Part shown: positions 1 to 8,728 of the stretch, in pieces
Numbering within the stretch: position 1 is the first letter of the stretch
How the letters are laid out: each line of letters begins with the position of its first letter
Origin: Nonomuraea glycinis
GTDB lineage: Bacteria; Actinomycetota; Actinomycetes; Streptosporangiales; Streptosporangiaceae
Length of the DNA stretch: 64,000 nt
Direction: 5' to 3'
Assembly: GCF_014646515.1 (NCBI RefSeq)
Contig: NZ_BMNK01000001.1
Location: 763,701-827,700, forward strand
Translations under genes and position numbers: made by a program
Notes under the pieces: model-generated
Told to the model about the DNA's origin: nothing
The model's input: the letters and a program-made list of their open reading frames with translations, nothing else
Databases searched by the model: none

Positions 1-45
1 AGCAGCTGCTGTGATCGCGACGGGGCAGGGCTCGGCGACCGGCGC

Positions 46-507
46 TCAGCCGTCGATCCGGCTGATGGTGTACGTCTGCGGGGTGGCGCGGTACTGAGCG
101 CGCAGTTGATAGCCGTTGCCCGCACCGGAGGGCTTGGTGTCGCTGATCACCACCGGCCGTTCGTCTTGCCACCATTCGCACTGGTCGCCGCCGCCCAGGA
201 ATTTCCACCGCTGGCTGGTGGAGCCGACGGCGCAGAGATAGCCGTCGCTGGAGTCCAGCCAGTAACCGTTGTAGGGGCCGTCCTCGATTTTCATGCGGCA
301 ACTCCAGCCGCCGTCTTCTTCCCGGCCGTCCACCACGTGGAAGCGTGCCTGGGTGGAGTTGACGGCGCCCCAGCACAGCCACTTGGTGTCCACCAGGTGC
401 GTAGGGTGGCCGACGGCGCCCTGAGCGCCGTACACGAAGTCCATTCGGCTCTGGGAATGTGGCTCCGTGCCCCGGTAGATGGAGAACCGTCCTTGTGGAA
501 GTCCCAT
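46..507 (-). CDS. Hypothetical protein, tryptophan-rich
   Basis: This is a 153-residue protein that I do not recognise. It has no obvious signal peptide or membrane segment. It is rich in Trp, Gly and Tyr, with several short W/Y-containing stretches (around residues 44-46, 69, 82-84, 101 and 111-113), which would suit a small all-beta fold such as a beta-trefoil, but this is only an impression. The ATG at 507 is preceded by GAGGGA at a good distance, so the start is credible. It stands alone at the window edge, and its real downstream neighbour lies outside the window. Confidence 0.5.
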   Translation of the reverse strand: MGLPQGRFSIYRGTEPHSQSRMDFVYGAQGAVGHPTHLVDTKWLCWGAVNSTQARFHVVDGREEDGGWSCRMKIEDGPYNGYWLDSSDGYLCAVGSTSQRWKFLGGGDQCEWWQDERPVVISDTKPSGAGNGYQLRAQYRATPQTYTISRIDG

Positions 508-754
508 AGATCCCTCACAGGCTACTTTGTGTATTCGTACATGCTCATTGAGTAGCTACCCGGCATCAGAACGGGCCGCACCCAGGCCAGTGAGGCAAAG
601 GAGAGCGTTTCGCAGCATCCCCCGCTTGCCACGGGGCCGGGCAGCGTGGGGGTCGGAAACGGGGGCCGCCGGCGGGGGTGCTCTTACCGTGTGCCGCGGC
701 CTCAGCCGAGTTCGGCGGATGCGCCTGCGGTCAGGCGGCGGTGGTGTGGAGATC

Positions 755-880
755 ATGGACGACAACGCGCTGGCCGAAGAGCTGCGTCAGGTGATAGGGG
801 AGCTGGTCCGCGCCGTACGGGTGGCCGACACCATGCCCTCCGGGAAGTCCGCCATCCTCGGCTACCTCGATCGAGATGAC
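755..880 (+). pseudogene. MarR-family regulator, N-terminal remnant
   Basis: The frame opening at ATG 755 reads about 42 residues that look like the first helix and the start of the HTH domain of a MarR-type regulator (ELRQVIGELVRAVR, then a PSGKSAILGYLDRD block that in intact proteins leads into the recognition helix). After about position 880 the frame continues into unrelated Arg/Gly/Pro-rich sequence antisense to the next gene. No DNA-binding wing or dimerisation region follows. I read it as the relic of a deleted regulator. The rest of 508-911 holds nothing else I can support. Confidence 0.45.
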
Positions 881-911
881 CGTGCAGGCGCGCACCTGAC
901 GATTCCAGGTC

Positions 912-1742
912 CTAGCCGGCCAGGCTCCGGAGCAGGCCCTCCAGATCGCGTTCGCCGTCGGGGGTCTGGGCGCCGTGGGCCAGTCCGTCGCGGATCAGCT
1001 CTGTGGCCGCAGGGCGCATGATCTGTCCCATCCAGGCGTCGTTCTCCCGCCGGAGCCCCTCGGCCAGGTCCTCCGGCAGGACGGCGCGCTTGGCCGCTGC
1101 GATCACGCCCTCGGGCAAGGCGGCGATGTTGCGGGCGAGCCGGTCGACGACGTCATCGAGTTCGTCGGCGGGGACGGCCTGGTTGACCCAGCCGTAGAGC
1201 TCCGCGGTCTTGGCGTCGTACAGGTCGGCACTCAGCACCGCCTCCAGCGCGCGGTTGCGGCCGACCCTGGTGGCGAGATACTGCGTGCCCCCTCCACCGG
1301 GCACGATGCCCATGAGGGCTTCGATCTGGCCGATCCCCGCACGGCCGATCGCCGCGAACGTCATGTCCGCGGCGGCGACGAACTCCGCCCCGCCGCCGCG
1401 CGCCATCCCGGCGAGCTTGACGATGGTCACCTGGGGCTGGTGCCGCAGCAGTTCCCCCACGGCCTGAAAAATGTTGACACCATCCGGAAGGTCTCGCGCC
1501 AACTCGTCCAACGCGTCCGGCGTGTCACCGAGCGACATGTCGACGTGGGCGATGAAGAAGTCGGGATTGGCGCTGTCGAACACGATGACCCGAACCGAGT
1601 CGTCGTCCCGCAACGCGGTCAGCAAGCGCCGGAGATCGCCCATCAGGGCGGCGTCCAGGACGTTGACAGGTGGATTGTCGAGGGTGACGCGGGCTATGCC
1701 GGCTTCGCGGCGCACCCGCAGGGTCGTGTAGGCGTCGTTCAT
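912..1742 (-). CDS. Enoyl-CoA hydratase/isomerase family protein
   Basis: A crotonase-fold enzyme of about 276 residues, the usual family length, acting on an acyl-CoA thioester in the cytoplasm. The N-terminal VTLDNPPVNVLDAALM stretch, the central GMARGGGAEFVAAADM oxyanion-hole region and the GIVPGGGGTQYL block are characteristic. The substrate cannot be read from sequence. I chose ATG 1742 (GGGGA upstream) over an in-frame GTG at 1772 because family homology begins at the later start. It is divergent from the HxlR gene at 1866 across about 120 bp, so that regulator is its likely controller. Confidence 0.85.
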   Translation of the reverse strand: MNDAYTTLRVRREAGIARVTLDNPPVNVLDAALMGDLRRLLTALRDDDSVRVIVFDSANPDFFIAHVDMSLGDTPDALDELARDLPDGVNIFQAVGELLRHQPQVTIVKLAGMARGGGAEFVAAADMTFAAIGRAGIGQIEALMGIVPGGGGTQYLATRVGRNRALEAVLSADLYDAKTAELYGWVNQAVPADELDDVVDRLARNIAALPEGVIAAAKRAVLPEDLAEGLRRENDAWMGQIMRPAATELIRDGLAHGAQTPDGERDLEGLLRSLAG

Positions 1743-1865
1743 GGAGATCCCCGATCCGTATCTGGTAGGCACCTAGGTTCCCGATGCATACTTACGATGC
1801 GGTGGTGGGTGATCAGCCGTCAATAACGCACTTCTGGCATCTCAAGGATCGCGAAGGATACCGAT

Positions 1866-2249
1866 ATGGCCATTCCCGAAGCCGGTACCTCGGTGGACCT
1901 CGTCTACCGGGCCGACTGTCCCAGCCGCCCGATCCTCGACCAGATCGCCGACAAGTGGTCGATGATGGTGATGGCGGTCCTCAACGAGCCCAGGCGGTTC
2001 AACGAGATCAAGCGCCGCCTTGAGGGTGTCACCCAGCGCGTCCTGACCCAGACCCTGCGCCGCCTGGAGCGCAACGGGATGATCACGCGCCGCGTGCTGC
2101 CCACCTCGCCGGTCGGCGTCGAATACTCACTCACGCCGCTCGGCGAATCGCTGCGGGAGCCGTTCAGCCGGTTGTACGACTGGACGGTCGACAACGCGGA
2201 CGAGATCCAACAGCATCAAAGACAGTACGACCAGCACATCCAGAGCTGA
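1866..2249 (+). CDS. HxlR-family winged-helix transcriptional regulator
   Basis: A 127-residue one-domain regulator of usual HxlR length. The N-terminal ADCPSRPILDQIADKWSMMV block contains the conserved Cys before the first helix, a position that in several relatives senses electrophiles or oxidants. RRFNEIKRRLEGVTQRVLTQTLRRLERNGMI in two parts gives the recognition helix, and GVEYSLTPLGESL gives the wing. It is divergent from the enoyl-CoA hydratase gene, the classic arrangement for an HxlR repressor and its target. The ligand is unknown. It converges on the tctA gene with only about 30 bp between stops. Confidence 0.88.
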   Translation: MAIPEAGTSVDLVYRADCPSRPILDQIADKWSMMVMAVLNEPRRFNEIKRRLEGVTQRVLTQTLRRLERNGMITRRVLPTSPVGVEYSLTPLGESLREPFSRLYDWTVDNADEIQQHQRQYDQHIQS

Positions 2250-2281
2250 GAACTCGATGCGCACGCGCTACACGCGGGGCG

Positions 2282-3826
2282 TCACCCGCCGGGGGTGGGC
2301 GTGCGCTGGTCCGTGACCCGGCCGGGGCGTTGCCTCATGCCCCTGCGCGCGCGGAGCGCTCGCCGAGCCGACCAGGCCACGGCCAGGACGACGAGACCGA
2401 GGATCACCATCGTGACGGGCCGTCCGAGGACGTACCCGGGGTTTCCGTCGGAGAAGGCCAGGGTCTGGCGCAGGGAGACTTCGAGCGTGGGCTGGAGGAC
2501 GACCGCCAGCACGAAGGGGGCCATGCTGTACCCGGCTCGGCGCAGCACGAATCCGAGCAGTCCCGCGACCAGCATGACCATGACGTCGAACATCGAGTTG
2601 TTCTCGGCGTACACGCCCACGACGCACAGGCCGATCACGAACGGCATCAATGCCTGCGGCGGGATGGACAGCAGGCGGGTGAAGAGTCCCACCAGCGGAA
2701 GGTTGAGCACCAGCAGCATCAGGTTGGCGATGTACATCGCGGCGATCACGGTCCAGAACAGCTCGGGCTGATCCTCGACGAACGTCGGGCCGGGAACGAT
2801 GCCGTTGAGCAGCAGCGCGGCGAGCACGAGTGCCATGGTCGGCGCGAACGGGATCCCGAGCGCCAGCAACGGGACGAACGCCGCGCCCGCCGCCGCGTTG
2901 TTGGCCGCCTCCGGGCCGGCCACCCCCTCGACGGCGCCCTTGCCGAACCTGCCGGGGTCCTTGGAGATCTTCCGCTCGACGACGTACGAGGCGAACGTCG
3001 ACAGTACGGCGGCAGGGCCGGGCACCAGCCCCAGCAGGAAGCCGATCACCGAGCCACGCACCGCCGCCGGAGCCGCCTGCCGGGACTCCTGCCTGCTGGG
3101 CAGGAGCTCCCTGAGCCGTGGCGCCTTGACAGGATCCGGGCGCCGGCGCCGGCCGACCATCGTGAGTGCCTCGGCCACGCCGAAGACCCCCATGACCAGG
3201 GCGATGAAGCTGAAGCCCTCGGCCAGGGCGTCGGACCCCATGGTGAACCTCAAGTGACCGCCGGCCGGGTCGATCCCGACCGTGCCGATCGCCAGGCCGG
3301 CGCAGATCATGACGACCGCTTTCGCGGTGGAGCCGTCGGCGAGCGCCGCCAGCAGCAGGAGTCCCGCGACGCACAGCGCCAGATACTCGGGCGGACCGAG
3401 CTTGACCGCTATCCCGCTCAGCCACGGCGCCGACATCATGAGACCGAAGATGGCGATGGTGCCTGCCAGGAACGAGGAGACCGCCGCGATGGTCAGTGCG
3501 GGCCCAGCTCTGCCCCGTTTTGTCATCTCGTGGCCATCGAGCGCGGTGACCACCGACGAGGCTTCACCGGGGACGTTGAGCAGGATCGAGGTCGTCGACC
3601 CGCCGTACGTGGAGCCGAAGTAGATGCCGGCGAACAGGATCAGCGATCCCGTGGGGCCCAACTGCGTGGTCATCCCGAGCAGGACCGACATCGCGCCGAT
3701 CGGCCCGATGCCGGGCAGCACGCCGACCACCGTGCCGAGCACCACGCCGACCAGCGCGAGGATGATGTACGCCGGATCGGCGAAGGTGGCGAAGCCCGCG
3801 CCGAGGTTGTCGATCGCGTCACCCAC
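2282..3826 (-). CDS. tctA: Tripartite tricarboxylate transporter, large membrane subunit TctA
   Basis: The 514-residue multi-spanning subunit of a TTT-family solute carrier that takes up a carboxylate with the help of a binding protein. The N-terminal [16 protein letters not shown] motif and the [19 protein letters not shown] loop are hallmarks of TctA, and about a dozen hydrophobic segments follow. The GTG start at 3826 is preceded by GGAAGGA. It is the last gene of an operon reading acyl-CoA dehydrogenase, tctC, tctB, tctA. The company of CoA-linked enzymes suggests the imported acid is activated to a CoA thioester, but the substrate cannot be told. Confidence 0.9.
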   Translation of the reverse strand: MGDAIDNLGAGFATFADPAYIILALVGVVLGTVVGVLPGIGPIGAMSVLLGMTTQLGPTGSLILFAGIYFGSTYGGSTTSILLNVPGEASSVVTALDGHEMTKRGRAGPALTIAAVSSFLAGTIAIFGLMMSAPWLSGIAVKLGPPEYLALCVAGLLLLAALADGSTAKAVVMICAGLAIGTVGIDPAGGHLRFTMGSDALAEGFSFIALVMGVFGVAEALTMVGRRRRPDPVKAPRLRELLPSRQESRQAAPAAVRGSVIGFLLGLVPGPAAVLSTFASYVVERKISKDPGRFGKGAVEGVAGPEAANNAAAGAAFVPLLALGIPFAPTMALVLAALLLNGIVPGPTFVEDQPELFWTVIAAMYIANLMLLVLNLPLVGLFTRLLSIPPQALMPFVIGLCVVGVYAENNSMFDVMVMLVAGLLGFVLRRAGYSMAPFVLAVVLQPTLEVSLRQTLAFSDGNPGYVLGRPVTMVILGLVVLAVAWSARRALRARRGMRQRPGRVTDQRTPTPGG

Positions 3827-3841
3827 GGGGCGTCCTTCCGT

Positions 3842-4348
3842 TCAGAACAGGCCGAGCGTGCCGCTCGGCAGGGGGACCGACAGCCAGCGAACGAAGATCA
3901 ACCAGGTGGCGGCGCCGAAGGAGAACCCGAAGATCACGGCTCTGCTCCACCGGGAGACCCCCATGACCTTGGCCATCAGGACCAAGGAGTTCGCCAACGT
4001 CACGACCATCCCCACGGTTTCGCCCACCGCCGGCACCAGCAGGGCGGCGGCCAGCACACCCGCGATCCGCCACCAGCGCACCTCGCCCTCGCCCTCGTCT
4101 TCTACGCCGTCTTCCGGTGGGGTGCCGCCGCCCGGCGTCCGCCGACGGCTCTGCACAAGGACGGTGACACTGGCGGCGGTCAGGACGAGCGCGACGATGA
4201 AGGGGAAGAAGCCCGCCCCGCTGTCCGCCATCGTCCCCAAGCCCTCACCGAGCGCCAGCGCGCCGTACAGCAGGCCCAGCACCAGCAGCGACCCGGCGAC
4301 GATCACATCCGGCTTGGCGCTCTCTCGCACAAGACCCAAGCGTCTCAT
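3842..4348 (-). CDS. tctB: Tripartite tricarboxylate transporter, small membrane subunit TctB
   Basis: A 168-residue protein with about four hydrophobic segments (near residues 17-35, 45-65, 95-125 and 135-160) separated by an acidic, Gly-rich cytoplasmic loop, which is the TctB pattern. The segment TMADSGAGFFPFIVALVL is typical of the family. TctB is the small membrane partner of TctA. Its ATG overlaps the tctC stop as ATGA (4345-4348), so translation is probably coupled. Sequence conservation in this family is low, so the call leans on position as much as on motifs. Confidence 0.85.
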   Translation of the reverse strand: MRRLGLVRESAKPDVIVAGSLLVLGLLYGALALGEGLGTMADSGAGFFPFIVALVLTAASVTVLVQSRRRTPGGGTPPEDGVEDEGEGEVRWWRIAGVLAAALLVPAVGETVGMVVTLANSLVLMAKVMGVSRWSRAVIFGFSFGAATWLIFVRWLSVPLPSGTLGLF

Positions 4349-5325
4349 TTCGGCGCGATCAGGTTCGCCGCCTCAGCGGACTTCTCGGCCAGCCGTGCCT
4401 TGGCCGTCTCACCGTCGGCCCCGCTGACGACCAGCCCCAGCTTCCGCGCCGCCTCGGCGAACTTCGGACTCTTGACGGCCGAGCCGAACCCCTCGTTCAG
4501 CTTCCGCTGGACGTCGCCGGGCAGTCCCTGCGGCGCGATCACCACGTTGTAGGCTTCCCACTCCAGAGCGACGCCCTGCTGGTCGAAGGTCTGGATCTCG
4601 GGGGCGAGCTCGATGGGCTGGGCGGAGGCGATCGCCAGCGCGCGAAGCTTGCCGGCCTTCAGCTGCGCCATCCCGCCGGCCAGTTGCATGACGCCCACCT
4701 CGACGTTGTCGCCGAGCAGGGCCGTGACGGTCGCTTGGTCGCCATCGAACTTGACGTGCTTCAACCGCGTGCCCGTCAGCTGCTCGAACTTTTGGGCAGG
4801 GATGGCGTAATTGAGCGGACCCTCGGCGATCGTGATGGCTCCGGGGCGGGCCTTGGCGGCCGCGACCAGATCAGCGATGCTCTTGTACGGCGAGTCGCCG
4901 GGCACCACGAACAGCACCGGCGACGTGGTGACCTCGCTGATCACCGAGACCGTCGCCGGGTCGTAGGAGACCTTCTCGGTACGCGGGAGCAGGGTCAGCG
5001 GGCCGTCCGGCACGAGGCCGATCGTGTGCCCGTCCGGTTTGGCGCTGAGCGTCGCCGTGGTGCCGACCGAGCCCGCGCCGCCCTCCCTGTTCACCACCTG
5101 GACGCGCCGGCCGAGCTTGCCCTCGCCGTTGACGATCTCGACCAGTGCACGGGACGTGGCGTCGATGGCGCTTCCGGCCGGATAGGGCACGATGAGCTGG
5201 ATGTTCCGTGTCGGATAGCCGCCCTGGGAAGCGGGCGCACCGCATGCCGCGGTGAGGAGTACGACGGCCGCGAGGACCGTGGGCAACGCGGTACGGCCGC
5301 GTCTGCCGGCCGGAAGAACACTCAT
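4345..5325 (-). CDS. tctC: Tripartite tricarboxylate transporter, substrate-binding lipoprotein TctC
   Basis: A 326-residue Bug/TctC-family binding protein. Residues 1-28 form a lipoprotein signal (Arg-rich start, hydrophobic core, LTAAC lipobox with Cys28), so it should be anchored outside the membrane. The mature start YPTRNIQLIVPYPAGSAIDATSR is the family signature in two parts, and the GSVGTTATLSAKPDGHTIG region also fits. ATG 5325 has AGGAGGT upstream; longer in-frame upstream sequence belongs to the antisense of the neighbouring gene. The start overlaps the stop of the acyl-CoA dehydrogenase by ATGA, linking transport to acyl-CoA metabolism. Confidence 0.92.
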   Translation of the reverse strand: MSVLPAGRRGRTALPTVLAAVVLLTAACGAPASQGGYPTRNIQLIVPYPAGSAIDATSRALVEIVNGEGKLGRRVQVVNREGGAGSVGTTATLSAKPDGHTIGLVPDGPLTLLPRTEKVSYDPATVSVISEVTTSPVLFVVPGDSPYKSIADLVAAAKARPGAITIAEGPLNYAIPAQKFEQLTGTRLKHVKFDGDQATVTALLGDNVEVGVMQLAGGMAQLKAGKLRALAIASAQPIELAPEIQTFDQQGVALEWEAYNVVIAPQGLPGDVQRKLNEGFGSAVKSPKFAEAARKLGLVVSGADGETAKARLAEKSAEAANLIAPK

Positions 5326-6461
5326 GGGGCACCTCCTGGGAGGGACAGGGGAGGATGGGTTCCCGGCCCGATGGCGGCCGTCGCGATGATCGAGTCGTGC
5401 CAGCCGTCGTCGCCGAAGTCGTAGGCGTCTCGGTGGAGCCGTTTGAAGAACAGGTGCGCGCTGTGCTCCCAGGTGAAGCCGATCGCGCCGTGGAACTGCA
5501 CCATCGCGGCGGACATCTGGCGGGCCAGGTCGGCGGCGCGGCTCTTGACCACTGACGTCATCAGAGCCGCGTCGTCGCGCCCGGTGTCGTGGGCGTGGGC
5601 GGTGTACCACAACGCGTGGGTGATCGTCGTCCATGCGACGTACAGCTCGGCCATCTCGTGCTGGATCGCCTGGAAGCCGCCGATCGCCCGGCCGAACTGC
5701 CGGCGCGCACGAAGGTGATCAAGAGTGATCCGCATCGCCGTGCCCGCGGCACCGACGAGGTCCGCGCTCACCAGCACGGTCAACCGCCGGACGATGTGCT
5801 CGAAGATTTCGTCGTGCGCCCAGCTCAGCGGCTCAGCGGGCACATCGGCCAAGGTCACCCGGGCCGCACGCACGGTCCGGTCGACGGTCTCGACCGCGCG
5901 GATCGACACCCCGGGATGCCCGGCCGCCACGACGAACACGGCGGGGCCAGTCGCCGACGTGGCGGCGACCAGCACGATGTCGGCGTCCTCGGCATGGCCG
6001 ACGATTCCGGCGTCGCCGTTGAGCAGGCCGTCACCGGTGGCGGTGACGGCGATGCCGGCGCGGTCCCACGAGCCGCCCGGAGCGCGCAGGGCGGTCGCGC
6101 CGACGATCTCGCCCGCGACCATCGGCGCGAGCCAGCGACGCCGCTGCTCCGGGTCGATCGAGGTCGCGAGGACGTCGCAGGCGGCCATGGCCGTTCCGAC
6201 GCCCGCCGGGGCGAGGCCGGCCCCCAGCGCCTCAGCGACCACGGCAAGGTCGAGCAGCCCGAGTCCGAGTCCGCCATCCGACGGCGCGGCCGTCACCCCG
6301 AGCCAGTTGAGGTCCGCCGCCGCGCGTCGCAGGCCGGCGTCGAGCCCCGCCGAGGGCGTGTCGGCGTACGTCGCCACGCACGCCAGGTCCAGGTGGCGAT
6401 CGAGCCAGCGCCGTACGGCGCCGCCCATCGCCACCTGCTCCTCACTGAGCCTGAAGTCCAT
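5322..6461 (-). CDS. Acyl-CoA dehydrogenase family protein
   Basis: A 379-residue flavoprotein dehydrogenase. The start MDFRLSEEQVAM is typical, with the helical N-terminal domain, a beta domain in the middle and the C-terminal helical domain containing RRQFGRAIGGFQAIQHEMAE, the FAD-contacting block. The conserved catalytic-base position is not obvious to me, which fits the non-catalytic or weakly catalytic partner of heteromeric acyl-CoA dehydrogenases. A second, divergent acyl-CoA dehydrogenase (6656) may be its partner. It heads the operon with tctCBA. I preferred ATG 6461 to an upstream start at 6491 because homology begins there. Confidence 0.85.
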   Translation of the reverse strand: MDFRLSEEQVAMGGAVRRWLDRHLDLACVATYADTPSAGLDAGLRRAAADLNWLGVTAAPSDGGLGLGLLDLAVVAEALGAGLAPAGVGTAMAACDVLATSIDPEQRRRWLAPMVAGEIVGATALRAPGGSWDRAGIAVTATGDGLLNGDAGIVGHAEDADIVLVAATSATGPAVFVVAAGHPGVSIRAVETVDRTVRAARVTLADVPAEPLSWAHDEIFEHIVRRLTVLVSADLVGAAGTAMRITLDHLRARRQFGRAIGGFQAIQHEMAELYVAWTTITHALWYTAHAHDTGRDDAALMTSVVKSRAADLARQMSAAMVQFHGAIGFTWEHSAHLFFKRLHRDAYDFGDDGWHDSIIATAAIGPGTHPPLSLPGGAP

Positions 6462-6655
6462 GTCACCGGTCCACTTTCGCGAATGGCACACAGTTCACAA
6501 TGCATGGGTGTAGTACGTCAAAGACGTGAACTCACCCCGACTCATTGCGTTACACAATGAGTCGGTCATGGGTTTTGCTCTTTGACGCTCCAGGACGACG
6601 GTGCTCAGGATGGGCGTGCGCACAGGGCCGAGTCGGACAAGGAGTGGTGCACGGC
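6462..6655. promoter_or_regulatory. Divergent control region with two palindromes
   Basis: The region separates two divergent acyl-CoA dehydrogenase operons. It contains ACGTC-AAA-GACGT (6515-6527) and a perfect 11-bp inverted repeat with arms 6537-6547 and 6555-6565 (CCGACTCATTG / CAATGAGTCGG, 7-nt spacer). Both look like operator sites for a dimeric regulator rather than terminators, since they lie upstream of both genes. The LysR protein at 9892 is one candidate, though the second palindrome is longer than a usual T-N11-A site. I could not assign -10 and -35 boxes with confidence. Confidence 0.5.
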
Positions 6656-7897
6656 ATGGATCTTCGATACTCGCCGGCGGCGGAGAGATTCCGGCGGGAG
6701 ATCCGTCGATGGCTGGAGGAGTCCGTGCCGGCGAAGCGGCGCCGGCCGCGTTTCTGGATCGACCGGGACGGGAGTGAGGAGTCCCTGGAGCTGCGGCGTC
6801 GCTGGGAGAAGGACCGGTTCGACAACGGCTTCGCCGGTGTCGACTGGCCCGCCGAGTTCGGCGGGCGCGGGGCCGATCACGAGATCCGGGCGGTGCACGA
6901 CGAGGAGATGGCGCGAGCCCGGGCACCGATCGGTCCCTTCCTCGGCCTGACCTACCTCGGCACGGCACTGCTCGGCCCCACACTGCTGCGCTACGGCAGC
7001 GACGCGCAGAAACGCACGATCCTGCCGCGGATCCTGTCCGGCGAGACGATCTGGTGCCAGGGGTTCTCCGAGCCGGAGAGCGGCAGTGACCTGGCCGGCC
7101 TCTCGACCACCGCCCGGCGCGACGGCGACGTCCTGGTGGTCTCCGGCCAGAAGACCTGGACCTCGCTGGCGCGCCACGCCGACGCGATGTTCGCCCTGGT
7201 CCGCACCGATCCGCAGGCGGCACGACGGCGCGGCATCACCTTCCTGCTGATCGACCTGACGCTGCCGGGGGTGCACGTGCGCCCGATCCGTCAGATGTCC
7301 GGCTCGTACGAGTTCGGGGAGGAGTTCTTCGACGGGGTACGCGTGCCCGTCGACGGCAACGTGGTCGGCCGGATCGACGACGGCTGGGCCGTGGCCCGCT
7401 ATCTGCTCTCGGTCGAGCGGAACGCCTCGCCGATCAGCCAGTACGTGGAGTTCGGCCACGAGCTCGACGACGTGATCGCCGCGGCCCGGCACACCTGGAA
7501 AGACGGCCTTCCGGCCATCGAACACCCACAGATCCGGACCCGGATCGCCCGCTGCCGGGCCGACCTGGAGCTGCTCCGCGTGCGCGGCTACGACGCGATG
7601 ACCCGCACGGCCCGGGGGCAGGACCTGGGCGCCGACGCCTCGGTCACCAAGCTGCTGTGGTCACGGACCAGATTGGCGATCGCCGACCTGGGCGCCGACA
7701 TCCTCGGCGTGGACGGCCAGCTGAGCACCGAGCCTGACGGCCGGCATCACGACCGGCTGAGCGCCGAGTCCGACGGCGGGCATCTCGGCCATCTCCGCTG
7801 GCGCCACCTTCATGTACGCGGCCAGCGGATCGCCGGCGGCACCGCGCAGATCCAGCGTACGATCATCGCCCGCGACCTGCTGGACCTTCCCCGATGA
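6656..7897 (+). CDS. Acyl-CoA dehydrogenase family protein
   Basis: A 413-residue acyl-CoA dehydrogenase with clear motifs: WCQGFSEPESGSDLAGL (FAD and substrate contact), VSGQKTWTSLARHAD, and a C-terminal IAGGTAQIQRTIIARDLLDLPR block. Length and motifs fit the clade seen in steroid, terpene or branched acyl-CoA oxidation operons, often as heteromers. ATG 6656 was chosen with AAGGAG 11 nt upstream. A His/Asp-rich stretch at about residues 355-385 sits where family members have a variable loop. Its stop overlaps the next gene by ATGA. The divergent partner at 5322-6461 may be the other half of a two-subunit enzyme. Confidence 0.9.
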   Translation: MDLRYSPAAERFRREIRRWLEESVPAKRRRPRFWIDRDGSEESLELRRRWEKDRFDNGFAGVDWPAEFGGRGADHEIRAVHDEEMARARAPIGPFLGLTYLGTALLGPTLLRYGSDAQKRTILPRILSGETIWCQGFSEPESGSDLAGLSTTARRDGDVLVVSGQKTWTSLARHADAMFALVRTDPQAARRRGITFLLIDLTLPGVHVRPIRQMSGSYEFGEEFFDGVRVPVDGNVVGRIDDGWAVARYLLSVERNASPISQYVEFGHELDDVIAAARHTWKDGLPAIEHPQIRTRIARCRADLELLRVRGYDAMTRTARGQDLGADASVTKLLWSRTRLAIADLGADILGVDGQLSTEPDGRHHDRLSAESDGGHLGHLRWRHLHVRGQRIAGGTAQIQRTIIARDLLDLPR

Positions 7898-8721
7898 GCG
7901 CGACGGCGATCGGCTCGGGAACCGTGCTGTTCCAGCTCCACGACGGGGTCGGCACAGTGACCCTCAACCGGCCCGAGCGGCGCAACGCGATCTCCTGGCA
8001 GCTCGTACAGGATCTCCTCGCCGCCATCGAGCGGGCCGGCTCCGAGCAGGACCTGCGCGTTCTCGTCGTCACGGGCGCCGGTGCCGACTTCTGCGTCGGC
8101 GCCGACCTCGCGCGGGTCGGCTCGGACAGTGCGCAGGACCAGGAGACGCGCACCCTGCGCGGACGGTCGGTGGCCGACGACCGCGAACGGCTGAGCCGGG
8201 CCTCGGCCATCGTGGAGACGCTCGCGCACTTCCCGGCGCCGACGATCGCCGCCATCAACGGCGCCTGCGCCGGCGCGGGGCTCAGCCTCGCGCTGGCCGC
8301 CGACTTCCGGCTCGCGGCGCGGGAGGCGGTGTTCAACACCGCGTTCGTCAGCGCCGGGGTGTCCGGTGATCTGGGCAGCGCCTGGTTGCTGACCCGCGCG
8401 GTGGGTGGCGCTCGCGCGCGGGCGCTGCTGCTCGACCCGGCCAAGCTCACCGCCGCCGAGGCGGCCGGCCTGGGACTCGTGACCGAGACCACGACCGATC
8501 TGGCGGCCCGGGTCGGCGCGCTGGCCGGCAAGCTCGCCGCGCAGGCGCCGAAGGCGATGCGGTACGCCAAGGAGAACCTGGCCGACGCCGGATCGGCCAC
8601 GCTGCCCGATTACCTGCGGCGGGAGGTGCCCCGTATGGTCGAGTGCGCCCGCAGCGGTGACGCGCGGCGGGCCGCCCAAGCCTTCCTGGAAAAGCGCAAA
8701 CCGGTGTTCACCGGAGAGTAG
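7894..8721 (+). CDS. Enoyl-CoA hydratase/isomerase family protein
   Basis: A 275-residue crotonase-fold enzyme that would hydrate the product of the neighbouring dehydrogenase. TLNRPERRNAISWQL, VVTGAGADFCVGADL and AAINGACAGAGLSLALAADF are the usual CoA-binding and oxyanion-hole blocks. In place of the catalytic Glu-containing PE motif it reads AFVSAGVSGDLGSAWLL, so the second acid may be altered; this resembles family members with isomerase or unknown activity. It is translationally coupled (ATGA) to the dehydrogenase and lies eight bases before the CoA-transferase start. Confidence 0.88.
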   Translation: MSATAIGSGTVLFQLHDGVGTVTLNRPERRNAISWQLVQDLLAAIERAGSEQDLRVLVVTGAGADFCVGADLARVGSDSAQDQETRTLRGRSVADDRERLSRASAIVETLAHFPAPTIAAINGACAGAGLSLALAADFRLAAREAVFNTAFVSAGVSGDLGSAWLLTRAVGGARARALLLDPAKLTAAEAAGLGLVTETTTDLAARVGALAGKLAAQAPKAMRYAKENLADAGSATLPDYLRREVPRMVECARSGDARRAAQAFLEKRKPVFTGE

Positions 8722-8728
8722 GAGCGGC

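Noticed and set aside
2330..4552. Long plus-strand open frame of 740 codons
   Set aside because: It is antisense to tctA, tctB and tctC, has Arg/His/Gln-rich composition typical of high-GC shadow frames, and shows no domain.
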